A stretch of DNA of 64,000 nucleotides from Microlunatus lacustris. Lineage in GTDB: Bacteria; Actinomycetota; Actinomycetes; Propionibacteriales; Propionibacteriaceae. The translations under genes were made by a program, and so were the position numbers. The stretch's first letter is position 1. The number at the start of each line of letters is the position of its first letter. The notes under the pieces are model-generated. The model had not been told where the DNA came from, made no database searches, and saw only the letters and a list, made by a program, of their open reading frames with translations. Of this stretch, positions 26,454 through 33,476 are shown one piece after another. The DNA is taken from contig BAAAJN010000003.1 in the NCBI GenBank assembly GCA_039527025.1, positions 1-64,000 on the forward strand. Reading direction: 5' to 3'.

Positions 26454-27305
26454 ATGCGGCTGAGCATCGACCACCAGACCGGGTTCCGGTACAGCACGCC
26501 GGTCAAGTCGTCCTACAACGAGGCCCGGATGACCCCGGCGGCCAGCGAGCACCAGACGATCTGGAGCAGCCGGGTCAGCATCGAGCCGGCCGCCTGGAGC
26601 TTCAGCTACACCGACTACTGGGGCACCCGGGTCACCACGTTCGAGCTGCACGAGGCCCACGACGAGCTGACCGTGCACGCCCAGGCGGTCGTCGACACCC
26701 GCGGCGACGACCACCCCTGGGACACCGACCGGCGGGTCGCGCCGAGCGACCTCGGCTGGTCGGCGCTGCGCGACCGCGGGGTGATCGACAAGATGGCGGA
26801 GTACCTGACGGTGAACCGGCGGACCGGGCCGGCGCAGGAGCTGGTCGCGCTGGCCGCGGAGGTGGCCGACCAGCCGCCGCGGCTGGCCGCGCTCGACGTC
26901 TGCCGGATCCTCGACGAGCGGCTGCGCTACCAGAAGGGTTCGACGGAGGTGACCAGCGCGGCCGCCGACGTGTGGGCGCTCGGAGCCGGCGTCTGCCAGG
27001 ACTACAGCCACGTGGCTCTCGGCGCGCTGCGCTCGATCGGGGTGCCGGCGCGCTACGTCTCGGGTTACCTGCACCCCGGCCCGCGGGAGCCCAACACCAC
27101 GGTCACCGGGGAGAGCCACTCCTGGATCGAGTGGTGGTGCGGCACCTGGGTGGCCTACGACCCGACCATGGGCCGCCGGCTCACCGACAGCTACGTCCGG
27201 GTCGGCCACGGCCGCGACTACGGTGACGTGGCCCCGCTGCGGGGCACCTACTCGGGCGGATCGTCGTCGATGTTCGTGACCGTGGCCATGACCGAGCTGG
27301 GCTGA
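26454..27305 (+). CDS. Transglutaminase-like cysteine peptidase
   Basis: The 283-residue protein has the N-terminal beta domain (IDHQTGFRYSTPV) of bacterial transglutaminase-like proteins and the catalytic triad Cys181 (GAGVCQDYSH), His222 (GESHSWIEW) and Asp236 (YDPTMG). It should hydrolyse or transfer at an amide bond. The ATG follows the alpha-E stop by one base, completing the three-gene operon. No signal peptide is present, so it is probably cytosolic. Confidence 0.92.
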   Translation: MRLSIDHQTGFRYSTPVKSSYNEARMTPAASEHQTIWSSRVSIEPAAWSFSYTDYWGTRVTTFELHEAHDELTVHAQAVVDTRGDDHPWDTDRRVAPSDLGWSALRDRGVIDKMAEYLTVNRRTGPAQELVALAAEVADQPPRLAALDVCRILDERLRYQKGSTEVTSAAADVWALGAGVCQDYSHVALGALRSIGVPARYVSGYLHPGPREPNTTVTGESHSWIEWWCGTWVAYDPTMGRRLTDSYVRVGHGRDYGDVAPLRGTYSGGSSSMFVTVAMTELG

Positions 27306-27354
27306 GCCGTCCCGACGCCTGACGCGACCCCGGCCTCCTCACTATCGTGAGCGG

Positions 27355-27906
27355 ATGACCAGCTACGGCCAGCAGCCCGGCCCCTACGGTTCGCAGTCCT
27401 ACGGCCAGCCCTCGCAGCCGTACGGCCAGCAGCCCTACCCGGCGCAGCAGCCGTACGGCCAGCCGACCCCGCAGGGCTACCCGCCGGCGCAGCAGCCGTA
27501 CGGGCAGCAGGGGGCGTGGGCGCCGCAACCGCCCGCCGCACGCCGGCCGCAGCTGGTCCGGCACAGCCTGCCGGTGGTGACCATGGACAAGCTGGTCGGC
27601 CACGAGATCACCGAGGTGCTCGGCGAGGTCGTCGGCGTGGTGGCCCGCCTGCGGGAGCTGCGCCCGGACCTGCGCACCGGCAACCCCGTCGACGGCTACG
27701 CCACCATGCTGACCGAGTCGCGGCAGGACGCGGTGGCCCGGCTGGTGGAGATGGCCGAGTCGGCCGGCGCCCACGCCGTCGTCGGGCTGCGCTTCGACTG
27801 CAGCGAGATCACCCAGTCCCTGAGCGAGGTCTGCGCCTACGGCACGGCCGTCAAGCTGGCCGCCGGCCCGGTCGGCGCGCCCACCGGATCCGAACCGGGC
27901 CGGTAA
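27355..27906 (+). CDS. YbjQ-like (DUF74) protein with PYGQ-rich N-terminal tail
   Basis: Residues about 75-175 match the YbjQ/UPF0145 family (EITEVLGEVVGVVARLRE, GAHAVVGLRFDCSEI), a small pentameric fold of unknown function that has been called heavy-metal binding. The first 65 residues are a low-complexity tract of SYGQQP, PYGQQP and PYPAQQ units, resembling prion-like or RNA-granule tails. TATCGT at 27343-27348 lies 6 nt before the ATG with no ribosome site, suggesting a leaderless mRNA. Confidence 0.8.
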   Translation: MTSYGQQPGPYGSQSYGQPSQPYGQQPYPAQQPYGQPTPQGYPPAQQPYGQQGAWAPQPPAARRPQLVRHSLPVVTMDKLVGHEITEVLGEVVGVVARLRELRPDLRTGNPVDGYATMLTESRQDAVARLVEMAESAGAHAVVGLRFDCSEITQSLSEVCAYGTAVKLAAGPVGAPTGSEPGR

Positions 27907-27946
27907 AGGCCTGGTCAGGGTGGCGCCGCCGGGGCAGGATGGCGCC

Positions 27947-28120
27947 ATGACCGCCGACGACCACACCACGCCCGCCGACGACCTCAAGGCCAAGTTCCGC
28001 GAGGCCCTCGAGGCGAAGAAGGGTCGGCACGGCGAGGACCACCTCGACGCCGGCCAGCAGCCCGTGCACGCGCACGGCCCGGTCGAGACGAAGCGGACCT
28101 TCCGCCGCAAGACCGGCTAG
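27947..28120 (+). CDS. Small DUF5302-like protein
   Basis: A 57-residue charged protein with the pattern DDLKAKFREALEAKKG and the C-terminal VETKRTFRRKTG, which I recognise as the actinobacterial DUF5302 family. CAGGAT lies 6 nt before the ATG. Its TAG stop shares the tetramer CTAG with the stop of the convergent HAD gene. Function is unknown. Confidence 0.75.
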   Translation: MTADDHTTPADDLKAKFREALEAKKGRHGEDHLDAGQQPVHAHGPVETKRTFRRKTG

Positions 28121-28752
28121 CCGCGCAGCCGGACCCGGATCCCGTCCTCGCCCGGGACGAACTCCACCTCGGAGAGGTCAGCGACCACCGCGTCGGCGTC
28201 GAGGTCCTCGCGCGCCGTCGTGGTGACCACGGCGAGGGTGGCGCAGCCGGCCGCGTGCGCGGCCTCGAGGCCCTTCGGCGCGTCCTCGACGACCAGGCAG
28301 CGGGTCGGGTCGGCCCCCAGCCGACGCGCGGCCTCCAGGAAGGGGTCGGGCGCGGGCTTGCCGTGGGCCACGTCGTCCACCGTGACCAGCACCGACGGCG
28401 GCTGCAGCCCGGCGGCCGCGATCCGGGCCTGCGCCAGCGGGACCGTGCAGGAGGTGGCGATGGCGTTCTTGGCCCCCCGCAGGGCGTCCAGGGCCTCGGC
28501 AGCACCGGGCAGCACGACGATGTCGTGCACGTCCGCCAGCTCCAGCTCGTCGATCCGCCGGATGGCCTCGACGTGCCGGTCCTCGGCCAGCAGATGACGG
28601 ACGACCTGGGCTGACGGCATCCCGTGGTGGCGGCCCACCTGCTCGGGGGTGAGCCCGAACTCGTGCATCCAGGTGGTCCAGGCCCGGATCACCGCCGGGG
28701 TGGAGTCGATCAGCGTCCCGTCCATGTCGAAGAGGACGGCCTCGAAGACCAT
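28117..28752 (-). CDS. HAD-superfamily phosphatase (beta-phosphoglucomutase-like)
   Basis: The 211-residue enzyme has HAD motif I FDMDGTLIDST (nucleophile Asp9, acid/base Asp11), motif III Lys in HGKPAPDPF and motif IV VVEDAPKG, with a small helical cap as in the sugar-phosphatase / beta-phosphoglucomutase group. It probably dephosphorylates a sugar phosphate. ATG 28752 is taken because the HAD strand starts there; an upstream ATG at 28824 adds an unrelated 24-residue tail. It diverges from the TetR gene. Confidence 0.85.
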   Translation of the reverse strand: MVFEAVLFDMDGTLIDSTPAVIRAWTTWMHEFGLTPEQVGRHHGMPSAQVVRHLLAEDRHVEAIRRIDELELADVHDIVVLPGAAEALDALRGAKNAIATSCTVPLAQARIAAAGLQPPSVLVTVDDVAHGKPAPDPFLEAARRLGADPTRCLVVEDAPKGLEAAHAAGCATLAVVTTTAREDLDADAVVADLSEVEFVPGEDGIRVRLRG

Positions 28753-28870
28753 GTCGGACAGCCGTCCCAGACCCACCGCGAACTCCTTCTCGTCGTGCCC
28801 GCCGTCTGCGGGCCCGGCGCCCATCCTCCCCGACCCCGGCGGCGCTCAGCGTCAGAGCCCCGCTGAACGC

Positions 28871-28899
28871 TTGCTGAGTGAGTGCTCACTCACTATGCT
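28871..28899 (+). promoter_or_regulatory. Promoter of the TetR/ABC exporter operon
   Basis: TTGCTG (28871-28876) and TATGCT (28894-28899) are separated by 17 bp, an ideal sigma-70-type spacing. Six nucleotides after the -10 comes the GTG of the TetR gene, so the mRNA should be leaderless. Confidence 0.75.
28875..28892. promoter_or_regulatory. TetR operator inside the promoter spacer
   Basis: TGAGTGAG-TG-CTCACTCA is a perfect 8-bp inverted repeat. It occupies the spacer between the -35 and -10 elements, so a bound repressor would block RNA polymerase directly. The sequence resembles operators of TetR regulators that sit ahead of ABC drug exporters. Confidence 0.85.
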
Positions 28900-28905
28900 C
28901 CTCTC

Positions 28906-29529
28906 GTGCCCCGCGCCACCCCCCTCCCGCTCGACGAGCGCCGCGTCGCGCTGATGGCGGCCACCGAGCCGCTGCTGCAGCGCTACGGCCGCGACGTCTC
29001 CACCCGGCAGATCGCCGAGGCGGCCGGCGTCGCCGAGGGCACGATCTTCCGCGCGTTCCCCACCAAGGAGGCGCTGATCGACGCCTGCCTGGCGGACGCG
29101 TTCGACGTCGGCCCGACCTGCGCCGAGCTCGACGCCGTCGATCCCGGCCTGGACCTCGAAGCCGCCGTGACGGAGGCCGTCCGCTTGCTGCAGGACCGGC
29201 TCCGCCGGGTGATCGCCCTCTTCCACACACTCCGGTTCTCCCCGGAGACACCCGAGGACGTCGACGACTTCCACGCGCGCCAGGAGCGGGACAACGCGGC
29301 CCTGAACGCGGCGATGGCGGGGGTGCTGATCCCCTTCGAGGACCGTCTCACCCGGCCCGCGGAGGAGGCGGCGACCCTGCTGCGGACCGTCACCTTCGCC
29401 CTCACCCACCCCATGCTCGGCGACAGCTCCCCCCGGACCCCCGAGGAGATCACCGACCTCGTCCTGCACGGCCTCGTCCGCCGCCCCGACCCCAGCCGCC
29501 CGCTCCCACCGGAGGACGTCCCATGCTGA
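28906..29529 (+). CDS. TetR family regulator of the ABC exporter
   Basis: The 207-residue protein has a TetR helix-turn-helix at about 25-60 (TRQIAEAAGVAEGTIFRAF). It is the first gene of a three-gene operon with the two ABC half-transporters, and its stop codon overlaps the next ATG by 7 nt. With a perfect operator inside its promoter it should repress itself and the exporter until a ligand binds. The GTG start is set by the leaderless promoter. Confidence 0.9.
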   Translation: MPRATPLPLDERRVALMAATEPLLQRYGRDVSTRQIAEAAGVAEGTIFRAFPTKEALIDACLADAFDVGPTCAELDAVDPGLDLEAAVTEAVRLLQDRLRRVIALFHTLRFSPETPEDVDDFHARQERDNAALNAAMAGVLIPFEDRLTRPAEEAATLLRTVTFALTHPMLGDSSPRTPEEITDLVLHGLVRRPDPSRPLPPEDVPC

Positions 29530-31259
29530 TCCGTCTCCTGCGCCGCCACCTGCGGCCCTACCGCCGGGTGCTGGCCTGGGTGGTCGTGCTGCAGCTGGTC
29601 GGGACCATGGCCGCGCTGTACCTGCCCAGCCTCAACGCCTCGATCATCGACGAGGGCGTGGCCAAGGGCGACACGGACTTCATCTGGCGCACCGGCGCGG
29701 TGATGCTGGCCGTCAGCCTGCTGCAGATCGTCTGCGCGATCGCCGCCACCTACCTCGGGGCCCGGACCGCGATGGGCTTCGGCCGCGACGTCCGCGGCGC
29801 GCTCTTCGACCGCGTCCTCGGCTTCTCCGCCCGCGAGCTGAACAGCTTCGGGGCGCCGTCGCTGATCACCCGCAACACCAACGACGTCCAGCAGGTGCAG
29901 ATGTTGGTCCTGCTGTCGGCGACGATGTTCGTCGCCGCCCCGATCACCATGGTGGGCGGGATCGTGATGGCGCTGCGGGAGGACGTCGGCCTGTCCTGGC
30001 TGGTCGTCGTCGCCGTCCCCCTGCTGGCGCTGTCGATCTGGCTGGTCGTGCGCAAGATGGGTCCGCTGTTCCGGGTGATGCAGACCCGGATCGACACCCT
30101 CAACCGGGTGCTCCGCGAGCAGATCACCGGCATCCGGGTGGTCCGGGCCTTCGTCCGCGAGCCCTACGAGACCGAGCGGTTCTCCGCCGCCAACGCCGAC
30201 CTGACCTCGACGGCCACCTCGGTGGGGCGGCTGATGGCCTCGATCTTCCCGATCGTCATGTTCATCCTCAACATCTCCAGCGTCGCGGTGCTCTGGTTCG
30301 GAGCCCAGCGGGTGGACAGCGGGCAGATGCAGATCGGCTCGCTGACCGCGTTCCTCAGCTACCTGGTGCAGATCCTGATGTCGGTGATGATGGCGACCTT
30401 CCTGCTGATGATCGCGCCGCGGGCCATGGTCTGCGCCGAGCGGATCAGCGAGGTCCTGGACACCGAGTCCTCGGTGGTCACCGCCGCGCACCCGGTCACC
30501 ACCCTGCCCGGGACCTCGGAGGTCGGCTTCGTCGGCGCCGAGTTCACCTACCCGGGGGCCGAGGCCCCGGTGCTGCGGGACATCACCTTCACCGCCCGTC
30601 CGGGCCAGACGACGGCCATCATCGGCTCGACCGGAGCCGGCAAGTCGACGCTCGTCTCGCTCATCCCACGGCTGATCGACGTCACCGCCGGCTCGATCAC
30701 CGTCGACGGCGTCGAGGTCCGCGAGCTGGACCCCGACCTGCTCTGGAGCCGGATCGGCCTGGTGCCGCAGAAGCCCTTCCTGTTCTCCGGCACCGTGGCC
30801 AGCAACCTGCGCTACGGCCAACCCGACGCCAGCGACGACGAGCTGTGGCACGCCTTGGCGGTGGCCCAGGCCGAGGACTTCGTCCGCGCCATGCCCGGCC
30901 AGCTGGAGGCGACGATCGCCCAGGGCGGCACCAACGTCTCCGGCGGTCAGCGGCAGCGGCTCTCCATCGCCCGGGCCCTGGTCAAGCGTCCCGAGGTCTA
31001 CGTCTTCGACGACTCGTTCTCCGCCCTCGACGTCACCACCGACGCCCGGCTGCGGGCCGCGCTGGCCCGCGAGACCGCCTCGGCCTGCGTGATCATCGTC
31101 GGCCAGCGCGTCGCCACCATCCGTGAGGCCGACCAGATCATCGTGCTCGAGCACGGCGAGGTGGTCGGCACCGGCACCCACGAGGAGCTGCTGGAGACAT
31201 GCCCCACCTACGCCGAGATCGTCAGCTCCCAGCTGAGCGCCGAGGAGGTGGCGGCATGA
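29523..31259 (+). CDS. Heterodimeric ABC exporter half, degenerate Walker B subunit
   Basis: The 578-residue protein has an N-terminal six-helix ABC exporter domain and a C-terminal nucleotide-binding domain with Walker A GSTGAGKST, signature VSGGQRQRLS and Walker B VYVFDDSFSALD. The catalytic Glu after Walker B is an Asp (DD), as in the degenerate-site subunit of heterodimers such as TM287/288. The signature is canonical. It pairs with the next gene, whose signature is the altered one. Likely drug or lipid export. Confidence 0.92.
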   Translation: MLIRLLRRHLRPYRRVLAWVVVLQLVGTMAALYLPSLNASIIDEGVAKGDTDFIWRTGAVMLAVSLLQIVCAIAATYLGARTAMGFGRDVRGALFDRVLGFSARELNSFGAPSLITRNTNDVQQVQMLVLLSATMFVAAPITMVGGIVMALREDVGLSWLVVVAVPLLALSIWLVVRKMGPLFRVMQTRIDTLNRVLREQITGIRVVRAFVREPYETERFSAANADLTSTATSVGRLMASIFPIVMFILNISSVAVLWFGAQRVDSGQMQIGSLTAFLSYLVQILMSVMMATFLLMIAPRAMVCAERISEVLDTESSVVTAAHPVTTLPGTSEVGFVGAEFTYPGAEAPVLRDITFTARPGQTTAIIGSTGAGKSTLVSLIPRLIDVTAGSITVDGVEVRELDPDLLWSRIGLVPQKPFLFSGTVASNLRYGQPDASDDELWHALAVAQAEDFVRAMPGQLEATIAQGGTNVSGGQRQRLSIARALVKRPEVYVFDDSFSALDVTTDARLRAALARETASACVIIVGQRVATIREADQIIVLEHGEVVGTGTHEELLETCPTYAEIVSSQLSAEEVAA

Positions 31260-33280
31260 GCGAGGACGCCCGCACCGGCACGGCCGAGGGCTCGACGACC
31301 GAGGTCGTCGCCAAGGCCCCCGAGCGGCCCCAGTACGCGCCCGCCCGCGGCGGGGGCCCGCTCGGCGGGCCCGCGCCGGTGGAGAAGTCGCTGAACTTCT
31401 GGCCCTCACTCAAGCGGCTGCTCGGCCACCTCGCGCCCGAGCGGATGATCCTGGTCGCCGTCGTGGCGCTGGCCGTGGTCGGCATCGTGATGAACGTCTA
31501 CGGACCGCGGATCCTCGGCTACGCCACCGACGTCATCTTCACCGGCATCGTCGGGCGCAACCTGCCCGCCGGGGCCAGCAAGGCCGAGGTCCTCGCCCAG
31601 CTCCGGGCGTCGGGCCAGGACACCTACGCCGACCTGGTCGAGCGGCTGGCCGTCACCCCCGGCGTGGGCATCGACTTCGCCCTGCTGGGCCGCTGGCTGC
31701 TGCTGGCGCTGGGGCTGTACCTGGTCTCGTCGCTGTTCTTGTGGCTGCAGGGCTACCTGCTGAACGGGGCCGTGCAGCGCTCGATCTTCACCCTGCGCAA
31801 CGAGGTGGAGACCAAGATCAACCGGCTCCCGCTCAGCTACTTCGACAAGCAGACGCGCGGTGAGCTGCTGAGCCGGGTGACCAACGACATCGACAACGTC
31901 GCCCAGGCCCTGCAGCAGACCCTCAGCCAGCTGCTCACCTCGCTGCTGACGGTGATCGGCGTCGTGGTGATGATGTTCGTGGTCTCCCCGACGCTGGCCC
32001 TGGTCGCCCTGGTGACCATCCCGATCTCGGTGCTGATCACCGGCGTGATCGGCAAGCGGTCGCAGAAGCTGTTCACCGCGCAGTGGAAGGCGACGGGCGA
32101 GCTCAACGGGCACATCGAGGAGGCGTTCACCGGGCACGCGCTGGTCAAGGTGTTCGGTCGGCAGCGCGAGGTCGCCGCAGTCTTCGCCGAGCGCAACGAG
32201 GGGCTGTTCCGCTCCAGCTTCGGCGCCCAGTTCGTCAGCGGCCTGATCATGCCGGCGATGATGTTCGTCGGGAACCTCAACTACGTGGCGATCGCCGTGA
32301 TCGGCGGGCTGCGGGTGGCCAGCGGGACGATGAACCTCGGCGACGTGCAGGCCTTCATCCAGTACACCCGGATGTTCACCCAGCCGCTGACCCAGGTGGC
32401 CTCGATGGCCAACCTGCTGCAGTCGGGCATCGCCTCGGCCGAGCGGGTGTTCGAGGTGCTGGACGCCGAGGAGCAGTCCGCCGAGCCGGCCGCCTCCGGC
32501 GGGGTGGCCCTGCCCACCCGCGGCCGGGTGGAGTTCGAGCACATCGCCTTCTCCTACGAGAAGGCCTCTCCGCTGATCACCGACCTGTCCCTGGTCGCGG
32601 AGCCGGGCAGCACCGTCGCCATCGTCGGGCCCACCGGGGCCGGCAAGACGACCCTGGTCAACCTGATCATGCGCTTCTACGAGCTGGACGGCGGCCGGAT
32701 CACCGTCGACGGCGTGGACGTCGCCACCATCCCGCGCGCCGAGCTGCGTTCGAAGGTGGGAATGGTGCTGCAGGACACCTGGCTCTTCCACGGGACGATC
32801 CGCGCCAACATCGCCTACGGGCGGCCCGACGCGACCGAGGCCGAGATCCTGGCCGCCGCGGAGGCCACCTACGTCGACCGCTTCGTGCACGCGCTCCCCG
32901 AGGGCTACGACACGGTGATCGACGAGGAGGGCAGCAACATCAGCGCGGGCGAGAAGCAGCTGATCACCATCGCGCGGGCCTTCCTGGCCAACCCGGCGCT
33001 GCTGATCCTCGACGAGGCCACCAGCTCGGTGGACACCCGCACGGAGGTGCTCGTCCAGCACGCCATGGCCGCCCTGCGCAGCGACCGGACCAGCTTCGTC
33101 ATCGCCCACCGGCTCTCCACCATCCGCGACGCCGACCTCATCCTCGTCATGCAGGCCGGTCAGATCGTCGAGCAGGGGAACCACGCCGAGCTGCTGGCCG
33201 CGGAGGGGGCCTACGCCGACCTCTACCGCTCACAGTTCGCGGGCGCGGTGGAGGCGGACGAGCCGGTCCCGGCTGGCTGA
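31256..33280 (+). CDS. Heterodimeric ABC exporter half, canonical Walker B subunit
   Basis: The 674-residue protein has a disordered N-terminal extension of about 55 residues, six helices with an unusual inserted loop (ASKAEVLAQLRASGQDTYAD, near 105-125) after helix 1, and an ATPase domain with Walker A GPTGAGKTT, altered signature ISAGEKQLIT and canonical Walker B LLILDEATSSVD. It complements its partner, leaving one good and one degenerate ATP site. ATG overlaps the previous stop (ATGA). Confidence 0.92.
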   Translation: MSEDARTGTAEGSTTEVVAKAPERPQYAPARGGGPLGGPAPVEKSLNFWPSLKRLLGHLAPERMILVAVVALAVVGIVMNVYGPRILGYATDVIFTGIVGRNLPAGASKAEVLAQLRASGQDTYADLVERLAVTPGVGIDFALLGRWLLLALGLYLVSSLFLWLQGYLLNGAVQRSIFTLRNEVETKINRLPLSYFDKQTRGELLSRVTNDIDNVAQALQQTLSQLLTSLLTVIGVVVMMFVVSPTLALVALVTIPISVLITGVIGKRSQKLFTAQWKATGELNGHIEEAFTGHALVKVFGRQREVAAVFAERNEGLFRSSFGAQFVSGLIMPAMMFVGNLNYVAIAVIGGLRVASGTMNLGDVQAFIQYTRMFTQPLTQVASMANLLQSGIASAERVFEVLDAEEQSAEPAASGGVALPTRGRVEFEHIAFSYEKASPLITDLSLVAEPGSTVAIVGPTGAGKTTLVNLIMRFYELDGGRITVDGVDVATIPRAELRSKVGMVLQDTWLFHGTIRANIAYGRPDATEAEILAAAEATYVDRFVHALPEGYDTVIDEEGSNISAGEKQLITIARAFLANPALLILDEATSSVDTRTEVLVQHAMAALRSDRTSFVIAHRLSTIRDADLILVMQAGQIVEQGNHAELLAAEGAYADLYRSQFAGAVEADEPVPAG

Positions 33281-33332
33281 AACAGGTTGCGGTGACCTTG
33301 GTCGGGCCTCCCGGGCCGGGTTCAGGGCGGCT

Positions 33333-33382
33333 GAGCGTTCAAAGGCCTGAACATCGGCCGGTGTTCAGGTGGTTGAACGCTC
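33333..33382. promoter_or_regulatory. Nested 50-bp dyad with two GTTCA-N6-TGAAC sites
   Basis: GTTCAAAGGCCTGAAC (33337-33352) and GTTCAGGTGGTTGAAC (33363-33378) are two GTTCA-N6-TGAAC sites. The whole stretch is itself an inverted repeat (GAGCGTTCAA outside, CCTGAACA / TGTTCAGG inside). The second site is centred 41.5 bp before a TAGCGT -10-like element at 33412, an activator position. A related site lies at 37736-37751. Confidence 0.75.
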
Positions 33383-33411
33383 GAACCGCGTCATGCGCTG
33401 CTGCGCCGCCC

Positions 33412-33417
33412 TAGCGT
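33412..33417 (+). promoter_or_regulatory. -10 element of the coiled-coil gene
   Basis: TAGCGT fits the actinobacterial TANNNT -10 and lies 60 bp before the start codon. The -35 region (CGTCAT) is poor, fitting an activator-dependent promoter. Confidence 0.45.
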
Positions 33418-33476
33418 TCTCGGTGTGAGGCAGGCCCACGGGGGGTCGGGCTCGAAGCACAAAGGGGATCTTCGAA

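Noticed and set aside
33333..33382. The nested dyad as the terminator of the ABC exporter operon
   Set aside because: It contains two equal GTTCA-N6-TGAAC sites at activator distance from a promoter-like -10 and a relative occurs before another gene; a terminator role as well cannot be fully excluded.
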